32,388 nucleotides of DNA from Deltaproteobacteria bacterium (GCA_020060805.1 JAGUZM010000357.1:1-32388), one strand, 5' to 3'. Shown: positions 18,305 to 28,366, counted from the first letter of the stretch. Numbers and translations: made by a program. The notes: a model not told the origin generated them from the letters alone.

Positions 18305-19501
18305 ATGCAACGCATCAGTTTGGGAAATGGAACAGTGGAAAAGTTGCCGATATCGAAGGTGGGACTTTCGCGGGTTGGAGCGCCTGAAGCGATACCTGTA
18401 AGGGCCGGGCAGGGCGGAAGAATTCTTGTTTTCCGTACCGGCCAACTGGGCGACACGATTATCAGCCTGCCGGCGCTATGGGCGATCCGAACGGTATACC
18501 CGTGTGCTCAGATGATTCTGCTTACCGATGCGCACCCTGGGAAGGGCTTCGTCTCGTCATGGGAGGTGTTGGAACAGACCGGCTTGTTTTCGCATGCCAT
18601 GTTCTATGTCCCCCCTCGCTCGAGAATCGGGGGCGTCATGAATACCGCAAGATTAGCCCTCAGGATCCGTCAACTCAACCCGGAGAGGATGTTTTACCTG
18701 GGGCAGGTGGGTAGATCAAATTGGCAGCTGAGGCGGGACCGGATATTTTTCCAAAGGATCTGTGGAATCAGTCGGATACACGGCATAGAAGAAAGAGATT
18801 GGGAATCCAACCTCGACCGCCGCGGCAGGAACTGGGGCGATTTGCCTTCTGAAGCATGCCGATTGCTCGATATTCTCCGCAGGAGCGATCTTGGAATCAC
18901 CTCGCAGGAGCCCGTGCGTTTCGATCTTCCGATCGGCGAGACTGAAAAGATGAAGGTTGATTTTCTCTACCGCAAGAGTTGCTTACCTCTGGATGCACGA
19001 ATCGTCGCGATAGGACCCGGCTCGAAAATGCCGGCCAAAAGATGGCCGGTCGAGAGATTCGCTCTGGTGTCCAAACGGCTTCTGGGAGCCTTCCCTGACA
19101 TTCATCAGATTGTATTGGGAGGCCATGACGACTATGCGCTGGGCGAAGTCATCCGCCGTTTTGGTGGAGCCAGGGTTGTCAACTGGGCCGGGAGACTCTC
19201 TGTCCTTGAATCGGCTGAGGTGTTGAGGCGATGCCTCCTATTCATAGGGAATGATACGGGGACAATGCATCTGGCAGCAGCGGTGAACACGCAATGTGCG
19301 GTGATCTTCTCTGCTAGGGATAAGCCCGGGCGTTGGTACCCCCATGGGGACCATCACTTGGTCTTTCGCAGAGAGGTCGCATGTGCTGGATGTATGCTCG
19401 AAGTTTGTAAGAAGAATAGGATGAGATGCGTCAGGGGCATCAGCGCAGAAGAAGTTTTCAGAGGCGCAAAATCAATACTGGCTGCTGGGTGCGCAGGTTG
19501 A
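18305..19501 (+). CDS. glycosyltransferase family 9 (heptosyltransferase-like)
   Basis: RILVFRTGQLGDTIISLPALWAIRTVYP; VAIGPGSKMPAKRWPVERFALVSKRL; FIGNDTGTMHLAAAVNTQCAVIF. Confidence 0.92.
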   Translation: MQRISLGNGTVEKLPISKVGLSRVGAPEAIPVRAGQGGRILVFRTGQLGDTIISLPALWAIRTVYPCAQMILLTDAHPGKGFVSSWEVLEQTGLFSHAMFYVPPRSRIGGVMNTARLALRIRQLNPERMFYLGQVGRSNWQLRRDRIFFQRICGISRIHGIEERDWESNLDRRGRNWGDLPSEACRLLDILRRSDLGITSQEPVRFDLPIGETEKMKVDFLYRKSCLPLDARIVAIGPGSKMPAKRWPVERFALVSKRLLGAFPDIHQIVLGGHDDYALGEVIRRFGGARVVNWAGRLSVLESAEVLRRCLLFIGNDTGTMHLAAAVNTQCAVIFSARDKPGRWYPHGDHHLVFRREVACAGCMLEVCKKNRMRCVRGISAEEVFRGAKSILAAGCAG

Positions 19502-19511
19502 AATCTGTTTC

Positions 19512-21389
19512 ATGTGCGGCATAGCGGGCATTTACAATCACAACGAAAACTACGCTCCTGAGGAGGTGGCCGCGATCGCCCGGCGGATGGGGGATGCATT
19601 AGACCATCGTGGACCAGACGATTCCGGAATCTGCCACTTGTCCAAAGGGAAAATGACGCTGGTACACCGCCGTCTCGCTATCATCGACCTGACGGCCGCT
19701 GTGCATCAGCCCATGTCGGACGGGGCGGGACGTATTTGGGTTACCTTTAACGGCGAGATCTATAACTACAAGGTTTTGCGAAAGGCGTTGGCTCAGGAAG
19801 GCATTCGCTTCCGATCTAACTCTGATACGGAGGTGATTCTCGCACTTTATTCGAAGTACGGACGGAAGTGCCTAGATTTTCTACGGGGGATGTTTGCTTT
19901 CGCTATCTGGAATGAACCCGAGGATGAATTGGTTCTGGTGCGCGATCCCTATGGGATTAAACCTCTCTACTATTTTTCGACCCAAGACGTCTTCCTTTTC
20001 GCTTCTGAAATGAAGGCGATCCTGGCAAGTGGAGTGGTGCCGCAACGACTCGACATTGATGGGCTGACCTCTTATTTACATTATGGCTCCGTCGAGGCTC
20101 CCTGGACGATGATCGCCGGGGTGCGTTCTATGCTTCCCGGCCATTACATGGTGGTGAATCCATTCAAGAACATGCTGCGCTGTGAAGAAGTTTCGTATTG
20201 CAGAGAGGATCATGAAGGGCGCTCCCCGGGGGGAATCCTTGATCGTGCCGAGGCGACGCGACGTCTACGAGAGATTCTCAAGGATTCCATGCGTGCTCAC
20301 CTTGTCAGTGACGTGCCCGTGGGAGTTTTCCTGTCAGGAGGAATCGATTCCAGCGCAATTGTCGGGTTGATGCGACAGGTGTCAGGCGAAGAACCAAGAA
20401 CGTTTACCGTTGTATTCGGCGAGAAGCACTTTTCCGAGGCCTCATATGCTCGTGAGATCTCCGAGAGATTTTGTACGAATCATCGGGAGATCCTGGTAAC
20501 GGAGGAGGAACTTCTGCGCTTGCTCCCAAGCGCTCTTAAGGCCATGGACCAACCGACGGCGGACGGTATCAATACATTCATCATTTCGGAAGCGGTGAGG
20601 GGTAACGATGTAAAAGTCGCTCTATCAGGGTTGGGAGGTGACGAACTGTTCGCTGGGTACCCAAGTTTCTGGAGAGTCGGTAAACTGAAGAACCTCACAG
20701 GTTTTTATCGTTTGTTGAGAAATGCAGGATCGGCTGCGAATCGGGTTCTAGTCAAGGGGTCCGTGGCGCAAAAGAAGCTTCTCAACCTCATTAGGGGTGA
20801 TCACGGCCCGCGCGAAGTATACAACGTTTCCAGGCAACTCTTCGACGCGGATGAGATACAGAAATTCACAGGGTATACCCCCCCGCACTACCCTATGGAG
20901 CCAAGTGAGGAATACGACCCCATCAATGTAGTGTCGCGTTACGAACTTCGAGGTTACATGGCCAACACACTCCTTCGAGATACGGATTTCATGAGCATGG
21001 CGCACGGCCTGGAGGTTCGGGTTCCTTTTGTAGACCCAACAGTGGTCGAATGGGTCTTGGGGCTTCCGGGGGAATGGAAGGTCGATTCTCATCGGCCCAA
21101 GCCACTGCTTCTGGACGCAATGAACGGCCTATTGCCCAAGCGGGTATGGAGAAGACCGAAAATGGGTTTTACCCTTCCCTTTGAGCGCTGGCTGCTATCG
21201 AATTTGGGGGGTGAACTCGAATCTATGCTCGCTGATACGAGCTCTCTGTCGAGATTGAACATCAACCCAGAGCCGGTACAATACCTGTGGCGAGTTTTCA
21301 CCGGCTACCCCAGGAAAGAGAACTGGTCGCGTCCCTGGGCGTTATATGTCTTGATGAAGTGGTGCGACCTGTACGGAGTGCGGGCCTGA
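19512..21389 (+). CDS. asnB: asparagine synthase (glutamine-hydrolysing) family protein
   Basis: N-terminal MCGIAGIYN (Cys2 nucleophile); LDHRGPDDSG; WVTFNGEIYNYK; SDTEVILALYSKYG; PVGVFLSGGIDSSAIVGLM; LSGLGGDELFAGYPSFW. Confidence 0.95.
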   Translation: MCGIAGIYNHNENYAPEEVAAIARRMGDALDHRGPDDSGICHLSKGKMTLVHRRLAIIDLTAAVHQPMSDGAGRIWVTFNGEIYNYKVLRKALAQEGIRFRSNSDTEVILALYSKYGRKCLDFLRGMFAFAIWNEPEDELVLVRDPYGIKPLYYFSTQDVFLFASEMKAILASGVVPQRLDIDGLTSYLHYGSVEAPWTMIAGVRSMLPGHYMVVNPFKNMLRCEEVSYCREDHEGRSPGGILDRAEATRRLREILKDSMRAHLVSDVPVGVFLSGGIDSSAIVGLMRQVSGEEPRTFTVVFGEKHFSEASYAREISERFCTNHREILVTEEELLRLLPSALKAMDQPTADGINTFIISEAVRGNDVKVALSGLGGDELFAGYPSFWRVGKLKNLTGFYRLLRNAGSAANRVLVKGSVAQKKLLNLIRGDHGPREVYNVSRQLFDADEIQKFTGYTPPHYPMEPSEEYDPINVVSRYELRGYMANTLLRDTDFMSMAHGLEVRVPFVDPTVVEWVLGLPGEWKVDSHRPKPLLLDAMNGLLPKRVWRRPKMGFTLPFERWLLSNLGGELESMLADTSSLSRLNINPEPVQYLWRVFTGYPRKENWSRPWALYVLMKWCDLYGVRA

Positions 21390-22588
21390 AAGTCCTTCAC
21401 GTTTCACCCTCTTTTTACCCAGCGCACGTTTACGGCGGGCCAACGGAATCGGTATATCGCCTGTGCTTGTACCTGGGTCGAACCCGGCAGGAGGTTCGCG
21501 TCCTCACAACGGACGCAAACGGCCGGGGGGCGGTGCTGGATGTAGAAAAAGACCGGGAAACGGATATAGCCGAAGGCGTCCGTGTACGCTATTGCAGGCG
21601 GCTCTTCGTTCATTCGGTTTCGCCCGCGCTTTTACGCCTGTTACCCTCATACGTCGACTGGGCGGATGTAGTGCACCTGACAGCGGTATATTCGTTTCCT
21701 ACGATTCCCACTTTGCTGGCGTGCAGGCGTTCAGGCACTCCTCTGGTTTGGTCGCCCCGGGGTGCCTTGCAACGGTGGTCTGGCTCAACACGAACTCGAA
21801 CCAAGGCGCTATGGGAGCGGATTTGTCGCTCTCTCACTCTAAAAGAATTGATCCTTCATGTAACATCGGAAGATGAGGGGAGAGAGAGTTTGCTGAGGTT
21901 TCCAGGGGCCAGGGCGATCAGCATTCCCAACGGTATCGAGATTCCGGAAAAGGTGATTCACACACCCGGAACCGGCCCAATTCGCCTGCTCTACCTGGGA
22001 CGGCTTCATGCAATAAAGGGAATTGAGAACCTGCTGGGTGCATGCGCCGTTCTCAACGCGAATTCGGACACAGCCTGGACACTTACGATTGCGGGTGACG
22101 GAAACCCCAATTATGTGGGAATGCTAAGAAGGCGGATAGAAGAATTGGGGTTGTCGGATAAGGTGAAGATGGTAGGCCAGATGCTGGGGGAATCTAAACG
22201 AAGTCTTTTTGAGAACACGGACTTGGTCATTGTGCCATCGCATACCGAGAATTTCGCCGTCGTGGTGGCTGAAGCATTGGCTCACGAGGTGCCGGTGATT
22301 GCCAGCAAAGGTACCCCCTGGCGGATGCTTGAAGAAGTTAGGTGTGGATTATGGGCAGACAATTCTTATGAAAGCCTCGCCAAGGCAATCGAAAAGATGA
22401 ATGGCATGCCTTTAAGGGAAATGGGCCGACGGGGGAGGGAGTGGATGAATGAATGTTTTTCCTGGCGCATCGTAGCGGAGAAGATGGTGCGGCTTTATCA
22501 GGATCTGTGCGAACCTCGATCCGACCTCTGCGGGGATGCACTTCCGAGGAATCGAACGGCTTCCGTGGCTATGGAAGCCGATAACTGA
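21359..22588 (+). CDS. glycosyltransferase family 4
   Basis: LKVLHVSPSFYPAHVYGGPTESVYRLCLYLGRTRQEVRVLTTD; IRLLYLGRLHAIKGIENLL; IVPSHTENFAVVVAEALAHEVPVIASKGTPW. ORF opens at 21287 but a GTG near 21359/21362, overlapping asnB, fits better. Confidence 0.92.
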   Translation: MVRPVRSAGLKVLHVSPSFYPAHVYGGPTESVYRLCLYLGRTRQEVRVLTTDANGRGAVLDVEKDRETDIAEGVRVRYCRRLFVHSVSPALLRLLPSYVDWADVVHLTAVYSFPTIPTLLACRRSGTPLVWSPRGALQRWSGSTRTRTKALWERICRSLTLKELILHVTSEDEGRESLLRFPGARAISIPNGIEIPEKVIHTPGTGPIRLLYLGRLHAIKGIENLLGACAVLNANSDTAWTLTIAGDGNPNYVGMLRRRIEELGLSDKVKMVGQMLGESKRSLFENTDLVIVPSHTENFAVVVAEALAHEVPVIASKGTPWRMLEEVRCGLWADNSYESLAKAIEKMNGMPLREMGRRGREWMNECFSWRIVAEKMVRLYQDLCEPRSDLCGDALPRNRTASVAMEADN

Positions 22589-22603
22589 GGTTGACGAGAA
22601 ATT

Positions 22604-23044
22604 ATGAAGATTTGCGTTGTTTCTTCCTGCGGCGGGCATTTGAGGGAAGTTCGAGCTTTGAAACCGACATATGAGCGGTACGAGCATTTTTACGTATTGA
22701 ATGATCGGATATCGCTGCCAGAGGATATGAAAGGGAAAACATATTTCATTCGGCACTCTGAGAGGGATTGGCTATTCTTCGTGAACCTCTGGGAATCATG
22801 GAAGATCTTGCGGAGGGAAGAACCCGATCTCATCCTGAGCACTGGAGCGGGGCCGGCTGTCCCCTTTGCATTCATCGGGAAACTTTTTCGAATCCCTTTT
22901 GTATTCATCGAGATATCGGCCCAAGTGACAAAGCCGTCTTTAACGGGGCGAATCATCTATTATCTCGCCGACCGGTTTTTCTACCAATGGAAATCCCTCG
23001 CGCCGTATTTCCCGAAAGGGATCAATGGAGGACTTCTGCTTTGA
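22604..23044 (+). CDS. Alg14/PssD-like glycosyltransferase subunit
   Basis: MKICVVSSCGGHLREVRALKPTYERYEHFYVLND; DLILSTGAGPAVPFAFIGKLFRIPFVFIEISAQVTKPSLTGRIIYYLADRFFYQWKSLAPYFPKGI. Confidence 0.88.
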   Translation: MKICVVSSCGGHLREVRALKPTYERYEHFYVLNDRISLPEDMKGKTYFIRHSERDWLFFVNLWESWKILRREEPDLILSTGAGPAVPFAFIGKLFRIPFVFIEISAQVTKPSLTGRIIYYLADRFFYQWKSLAPYFPKGINGGLLL

Positions 23045-23541
23045 TTCTTGTTACCGTGGGCAATGCAACCCAGAGCTTTTGCCGGCTCTTGGAAGCAGTT
23101 GACACCCTGTCGGGGCAAGGGTTTTTCGGGGAGGAAAGGGTTTTCATGCAGACGGGGAACTCAAAGGATTTCCATCCTGAGTTTTGCGATTATGAATCAT
23201 TCTTGCCGATGGAGCACTTCCAGCGAATGTTCGAAAACTCGGACCTGATCATATGCCATGGGGGTTGTGGGACTCTACTTGACGCCGTCCGGCTGGGAAA
23301 AATCCCGGTGGTAATGCCTCGGAGGAAGGTATACGGGGAACACGTCAACGATCATCAGTTGCAGCTGACGCGAGCCCTTGCAGCTGAAGGGAAAGTCATA
23401 CCGGCCTATGAGCCAGAACATTTGCCCCGCGCCATCGCCGAGGCGCGGCGGCCCGGGAGGAAACCGACGTCAAGTTCTCCATCCAGGATGCGCGATCTTG
23501 TGGCCAGGGCCATTCAAGACCTCACCGGTCAGAATCGATGA
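23041..23541 (+). CDS. Alg13/PssE-like glycosyltransferase subunit
   Basis: TTG start overlapping the Alg14-like stop (TTGA); LILVTVGNATQSFCRLLEAVD; SDLIICHGGCGTLLDAVRLGKIPVVMPRRKVYGEHVNDHQLQ. The ORF-track start at 22768 lies inside the upstream gene. Confidence 0.86.
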   Translation: MILVTVGNATQSFCRLLEAVDTLSGQGFFGEERVFMQTGNSKDFHPEFCDYESFLPMEHFQRMFENSDLIICHGGCGTLLDAVRLGKIPVVMPRRKVYGEHVNDHQLQLTRALAAEGKVIPAYEPEHLPRAIAEARRPGRKPTSSSPSRMRDLVARAIQDLTGQNR

Positions 23542-23677
23542 GCATTCTTAAGGTCAACGCACCTCGTAGGGGTTATTCGCTGTACACTGTGCCTTGTGCG
23601 CGGTTGATTCCTGTCGAATGCGAGGCTGGAGCGGGAAGCGTGGATTCCGTCCTGGGGCATCCAAACCTTCACACGCC

Positions 23678-24454
23678 ATGAGATTTTTCCTCTTCAAGCT
23701 TGTTCAACAATGTCTTACCCCACTGACAGTGTGCCTGTTGATGGGAACACTCTCTTGCCTGTTTGCGATTTGGCGCAAAAGGATAGGCTTGGCATTGGCT
23801 CTCGGGTCGATAGGGCTCCTTTGGGTATCCTCGATGCCCGCAGTATCGTCAAACTTGCGCGGAACGATCGAGCGAAAATACTTGCCTGTTCCAATCGACA
23901 AAGCACCCGGTGTGGATGCGATCGTTCTGCTCGGCGGAGGCGTGGGAGCGCCGGAGCCCCCGAGGATTGAAGCGGATCTCTCGGATGCCTCGGATCGGGT
24001 TTTCCAAGCTCTGCGGCTGTACCGGGCGGGCAAAGCGCCCGTGGTTATCGCGGTGGGCGGGGCTGCAACATGGCTTGGCAAGGATATCCCTGAGGCGGAT
24101 GTGATGAGCGCCCTATTAGAAGAATGGGGGGTGCCGAGGAACGCAATCATCCGGGAACAGTTGAGCTTGAACACCTATCAGAACGCCGTGCATACGAAGC
24201 AATTGCTTGAGAAAACAGGATTGGGGAGGATTCTGCTTGTGACTTCTGCCCTGCATATGCCGCGGGCACTGGCTACGTTCAGATCGGCAGGGATCGACGC
24301 GATCCCCTCGCCTGCGGATTACGGGGTGGTTGAGAAGAAAGGCCTTAGCGTATCGGATTTCATCCCGGATGCTGATGCCCTCTCGGGAACGACGTTGGGA
24401 TTGAAAGAATTCCTCGGGGTCTTCTACTATCGCTGGCAGGGCTGGATTGAGTGA
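23678..24454 (+). CDS. YdcF/DUF218 family membrane-associated protein
   Basis: VDAIVLLGGGVGAPEPPRIEADLSDASDRVFQALRLYRAGKAPVVIAVGG; LSLNTYQNAVHTKQLLEKTGLGRILLVTSALHMPRALATFRSAGIDAIPSPADY. Start from ATG 23678 (MRFFLFKLVQQ). Confidence 0.88.
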   Translation: MRFFLFKLVQQCLTPLTVCLLMGTLSCLFAIWRKRIGLALALGSIGLLWVSSMPAVSSNLRGTIERKYLPVPIDKAPGVDAIVLLGGGVGAPEPPRIEADLSDASDRVFQALRLYRAGKAPVVIAVGGAATWLGKDIPEADVMSALLEEWGVPRNAIIREQLSLNTYQNAVHTKQLLEKTGLGRILLVTSALHMPRALATFRSAGIDAIPSPADYGVVEKKGLSVSDFIPDADALSGTTLGLKEFLGVFYYRWQGWIE

Positions 24455-24569
24455 CCGTGAGTTATGGAGACGCGACTTATCCAAAGGACCTCGCGCTGAA
24501 GCAAAAGATGATAGATGGATTTGTGCAGACCCTGTGTGTGAGATCAACTGAGAGCTAACCGGGGATAGT

Positions 24570-26321
24570 ATGACCTGTATCCTGGGCATTAACGCTTACC
24601 ATGGCGATTCTTCAGCCTGCCTTGTTGTGGATGGAAAATTGATTGCCGCCGCAGAAGAAGAGCGCTTCCGTCGCATCAAGCACTGGGCCGGCCTGCCGAC
24701 GGAGGCGATAAGGTATTGCCTGAGGGAAGCAGCCATAGGGCTCCATGAGATTGATGACATCGCCGTAAACCGTAATCCCGGTGCCAACTTCGCGCATAAG
24801 CTGCTGTCTGCGTTACAGGGGCGGCTCTCCTTTCATCTGGTCAGAGATAGATTAGGGAACAGGTCAAAGGTGAGGGGTATCAAGACTGAACTGGACCATG
24901 AATTCAAAATGAGCACTGGCCGAAATGGAGCAAAAGTGCACCATGTGGAGCACCATGTGGCACATCTGACCAGTGCATTCCTCGTCTCGCCTTTTGAGAA
25001 GGCGGCCGTCGTTTCCGTGGATGGACTCGGTGATTTTGTCGGAGCCATGTGGGGAGTCGGAGAGGGAAACAAACTGAAGATCGGGAGCAAAATCTTCTTC
25101 CCCCACTCCCTGGGGCTGTTCTATCTGGCTATGACCCAATACCTGGGTTTCCCGAACTACGGGGACGAATACAAGGTGATGGGCCTGGCAGCGTTTGGCG
25201 AACCCTCTTTCATGAGCGAGATGCATCGGCTCGTGGCGTTGAATTCGGACGGGGCCTTTAGGCTCGACCTCAGCTATTTCACCCATCACTCAAAGGGTGT
25301 GACAATGACCTGGAATGGAGGAGAACCCAAGACAGGGTCGTTGTATTCAAAGAATCTGGAAGACCTGCTGGGCCCATTTCGAAACCCGGAGGATCCCGTA
25401 GGAAAACGGCACGAGGATATAGCTTCATCCGTTCAGGCCATGTACGAAGAGTGCTTTTTCCATCTTCTCAATCACGTTTATGAGAAGACAAAGCTACCCC
25501 ATTTGTGCCTCGCCGGCGGCTGTGCGCTGAACAGTGTTGCGAACGGAAAGATTTTTGATCGAACCCCATTTAGAAAAGTCTACATCCAAGCTGCGGCGGG
25601 CGATGCGGGGGGTGCCTTGGGCGCAGCCTATTATGTTTGGAATCATTTGCTGGACAAACCGAGAGCCTTCGTGATGGAAAATGCTTACTGGGGCCCGGAG
25701 TTCAGTGAAGCCGAGATTGCGGGAGAGATTAGAGCTAAGAGGAATGAGCTTGATCAAGCGCGGTGTGCCAGTGAGAAGATTGATGATGAAAATGAGCGTT
25801 GCCGAAAGACAGCAGTTGAAATCGCAAACGGCAAAGTGGTGGGCTGGTTTCAGGGCAGGATGGAATGGGGACCGCGGGCTCTTGGGAATCGGAGTATCGT
25901 GGTGGATCCAAGGCGAGAGGAGATGAAAGCTGTTCTCAACGCGCGAATCAAGAGGAGAGAAGCCTTTCGGCCCTTTGCTCCATCAATTCTGCTGGAGAAA
26001 GTTGGTGAGTACTTCGAAAAAGACTACCCGGACCCGTTCATGATCAAAGTCTATCCGGTCAAGGCTCCAAAAAGATCCCTTATCCCCGCGGTTACCCATG
26101 TCGATGGCACGGGTAGACTTCAGACGGTGAGCAAAGAGGACAACCCTCTCTACTGGGGACTGATCAAGGAGTTCGAAAAACTCACAGGTTTGCCCCTGAT
26201 CCTCAACACCTCCTTCAACGAGAATGAACCGATCGTTTGCAAACCCCGGGAGGCCATTGATTGCTTCCTGCGGACAAAAATGGATGTCCTTGTCCTCGGG
26301 AATTACATGATCAGGAGATAG
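24570..26321 (+). CDS. NodU/CmcH-family carbamoyltransferase (copy 1)
   Basis: CILGINAYHGDSSACLVVDGKLIAAAEEERFRRIKH; HHVEHHVAHLTSAF; LCLAGGCALNSVANGKI; GRMEWGPRALGNRSIVVDPRR; LPLILNTSFNENEPIV. Confidence 0.94.
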   Translation: MTCILGINAYHGDSSACLVVDGKLIAAAEEERFRRIKHWAGLPTEAIRYCLREAAIGLHEIDDIAVNRNPGANFAHKLLSALQGRLSFHLVRDRLGNRSKVRGIKTELDHEFKMSTGRNGAKVHHVEHHVAHLTSAFLVSPFEKAAVVSVDGLGDFVGAMWGVGEGNKLKIGSKIFFPHSLGLFYLAMTQYLGFPNYGDEYKVMGLAAFGEPSFMSEMHRLVALNSDGAFRLDLSYFTHHSKGVTMTWNGGEPKTGSLYSKNLEDLLGPFRNPEDPVGKRHEDIASSVQAMYEECFFHLLNHVYEKTKLPHLCLAGGCALNSVANGKIFDRTPFRKVYIQAAAGDAGGALGAAYYVWNHLLDKPRAFVMENAYWGPEFSEAEIAGEIRAKRNELDQARCASEKIDDENERCRKTAVEIANGKVVGWFQGRMEWGPRALGNRSIVVDPRREEMKAVLNARIKRREAFRPFAPSILLEKVGEYFEKDYPDPFMIKVYPVKAPKRSLIPAVTHVDGTGRLQTVSKEDNPLYWGLIKEFEKLTGLPLILNTSFNENEPIVCKPREAIDCFLRTKMDVLVLGNYMIRR

Positions 26322-26380
26322 GCCGAGCGGGTTTTGTTCCTTTTCCTAAGGGGACTCATTCTGCCGGGCCTGCGAGAATC

Positions 26381-27619
26381 ATGCGAGTACTCATCCTCCA
26401 TATGCGGTTTCATCCCGATCTGACTGGGACCGGGCCGTTGGTCACGGATCTGGCTCAGGATCTCGTTTCCGTTGGCGATGAGGTCAGTGTGGTCACGAGT
26501 ATGCCTCATTACGGCCGCAAGGGGATCCCCGCAGGGTATAAGGGAAAACTGATTCATCGAAGCACCTCCCACGGGGTGGAGGTATTGCGAACCTGGGTCT
26601 ATGTCCCGCCGAGCCCGCGCGGTTTCTACCGTGCCGTCAATTATCTGAGCTACACATTCATGTCGGTGGTGGCGGGTATCCTTTGCGATCGGCCGGATGT
26701 CATCCTCTGTGTCAACCCACCCATCACGGTGGGGTTTTCCGGCTGGGTGGTGAGCGTAATACGCCACGCGCCTATGGTATTCAATGTCCAGGATGTATGG
26801 CCGGACTGCCTGGAGATCATCGGTCAGGTACGCAATCCCATACTGATTCGCATATTCCGGTGGCTGGAAACGTTTATCTACGGAATATCAGCACGAATCA
26901 CGGTTCTTTCGCAAGGGATGAAGCAAAACCTGATCGAAAAAGGCGTTGATGAGGAAAAAATCGCCGTGATTCCGAACTGGGCGGATGTGAGTTACATTGA
27001 GCCGTGCGCGAGGAATAACGGCTTTAGAAGGACCCATGATTTGGGCGACCGTTTCTTGATCATGTTTGCAGGGAACCTGGGCTACATTTCGGTTCTCGAG
27101 ATGGTGCTCGAAGCCGCCCGGCTGCTGAAGAACGATCCAGACATTCTCTTTCTGATCGTGGGCGAGGGCAACGCAAAAAGGTCTCTTCTCGAGCGCGCCC
27201 GGGCACTGGACCTTCACAATGTCCGTTTCCTTCCCACGCAGCCCAGGGAAGTCCTGCCCCAAATGCTTGGCGCCGCTGATCTTGCGCTCGTGACCCTCGA
27301 TCGCCGGCTGGGTCTCCTGAACGTTCCGAGCAAAATATACCCCATCATGGCCAGTTCTCGCCCGGTCCTGGCAGCGGTGCCTGAAGATTCAGAGATCGCC
27401 CACCTTGTTAAGAGGACCGGATGCGGAGTCTGGGTTCCACCGGAGGATCCATCAGCTCTGGTCATTGCAATCAGGGCCCTCTCCCGCGATCGTGAGCTGC
27501 TGGAGGAGCTGGGAGCCAGGGGGCGAGAGCATGCGGTCTCACAGTACAGTCGTCAAAGAATAACAAAGAAATACCATGATCTTCTCCGTGAGGTCGCAAG
27601 AACATGCAGCTTGCGTTGA
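26381..27619 (+). CDS. glycosyltransferase family 4 (WbuB-like)
   Basis: MRVLILHMRFHPDLTGTGPLVTDLAQDLVSVGDEVSVVTSMPHY; NVQDVWPDCLEIIGQV; IMFAGNLGYISVLEMVLEAARLL; NVPSKIYPIMASSRPVLAAV. Confidence 0.92.
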   Translation: MRVLILHMRFHPDLTGTGPLVTDLAQDLVSVGDEVSVVTSMPHYGRKGIPAGYKGKLIHRSTSHGVEVLRTWVYVPPSPRGFYRAVNYLSYTFMSVVAGILCDRPDVILCVNPPITVGFSGWVVSVIRHAPMVFNVQDVWPDCLEIIGQVRNPILIRIFRWLETFIYGISARITVLSQGMKQNLIEKGVDEEKIAVIPNWADVSYIEPCARNNGFRRTHDLGDRFLIMFAGNLGYISVLEMVLEAARLLKNDPDILFLIVGEGNAKRSLLERARALDLHNVRFLPTQPREVLPQMLGAADLALVTLDRRLGLLNVPSKIYPIMASSRPVLAAVPEDSEIAHLVKRTGCGVWVPPEDPSALVIAIRALSRDRELLEELGARGREHAVSQYSRQRITKKYHDLLREVARTCSLR

Positions 27620-28362
27620 AGAGGAGGAAAATTGCCGTGGGTACGAAATCAGCTGCATCCCAGAGAAATGTGGCGCTGGTCTCTTCCGCCCTGGTGGCAG
27701 GAAACTGGGAGACGTATGAGACTGTATCGAGAACAAGATCGCTGACCCGAGAATCCGTAGCCAAGCGTGTTCTTGACCTATCTCTTTCGACGCTTATGTT
27801 GTGCCTTTCTGTTCCAGCGGTGGTCCTCATCACTCTCTTGATCAAGTTGGAAGATGGAGGACCGATCTTCTATCGGCAGGAACGATGGGGGAGGGATGGA
27901 ACACGTTTTAAAGCACTCAAGTTTCGGACCATGGTGACCAACTCGGACAGAGATTACGGAATCAAACCGGCCGGGGAAAATGATCACAGGGTGACGAGGG
28001 TTGGAAGGGTTTTGCGCGCCATGGGCCTCGATGAGCTCCCACAGATTTTCAACATTCTTCTGGGGCACATGAGTTTTGTGGGTCCCAGGTCGCTCGCGGT
28101 GGGTGAAAAGGTTCAGGATGATGCGGGGAGAGTGATCGATTATGAGGATGTTCCCGGCTTCCGGGAAAGACTCCATGTCCGCCCGGGGCTTACGGGCATC
28201 GCAACGATTTATATACCGAAGGATTCTTCTCCCTACCGGAAGTTCCGGTATGACTTATTCTATATCCGTAGGCAGTCTTTTTGGCTGGATATCCGGCTCA
28301 TCGCTCTGTCATTCTCGATCAGCTTTCGAGGCAAGTGGGAGAGCCGGTGCAAGAAAATCTGA
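27604..28362 (+). CDS. polyprenyl-phosphate sugar-phosphate transferase (short, PglC-like; initiating transferase)
   Basis: VAKRVLDLSLSTLMLCLSVPAVVLITLLIKLEDGGPIFYRQERWGRDGTRFKALKFRTMV; RVGRVLRAMGLDELPQIFNILLGHMSFVGPRSL; RPGLTGIATIY. Confidence 0.93.
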   Translation: MQLALKRRKIAVGTKSAASQRNVALVSSALVAGNWETYETVSRTRSLTRESVAKRVLDLSLSTLMLCLSVPAVVLITLLIKLEDGGPIFYRQERWGRDGTRFKALKFRTMVTNSDRDYGIKPAGENDHRVTRVGRVLRAMGLDELPQIFNILLGHMSFVGPRSLAVGEKVQDDAGRVIDYEDVPGFRERLHVRPGLTGIATIYIPKDSSPYRKFRYDLFYIRRQSFWLDIRLIALSFSISFRGKWESRCKKI

Positions 28363-28366
28363 CGCA

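Noticed and set aside
19031-19049. Inverted repeat CCGGCCA-aaaga-TGGCCGG
   Set aside because: Short 7-bp arms inside the conserved KMPAKRWP motif of GT9; probably coincidental.
22768-23040. N-terminal extension of the 22768-23541 ORF
   Set aside because: It lies wholly inside the Alg14-like gene in another frame; Alg13-like homology begins at the TTG at 23041.
24931-24963. Short direct repeat caccatgtgg-agcaccatgtgg
   Set aside because: Encodes the conserved HHVEHHVAH motif of the carbamoyltransferase, so it is explained by protein function.
28234-28250. Inverted repeat TACCGGAA-g-TTCCGGTA
   Set aside because: Short, inside a conserved coding region of the sugar transferase, with a 1-nt centre; likely chance.
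28142-28366. N-terminal extension of the flavoprotein ORF
   Set aside because: It overlaps the sugar transferase in another frame; the Rossmann motif begins just after the TTG at 28367.
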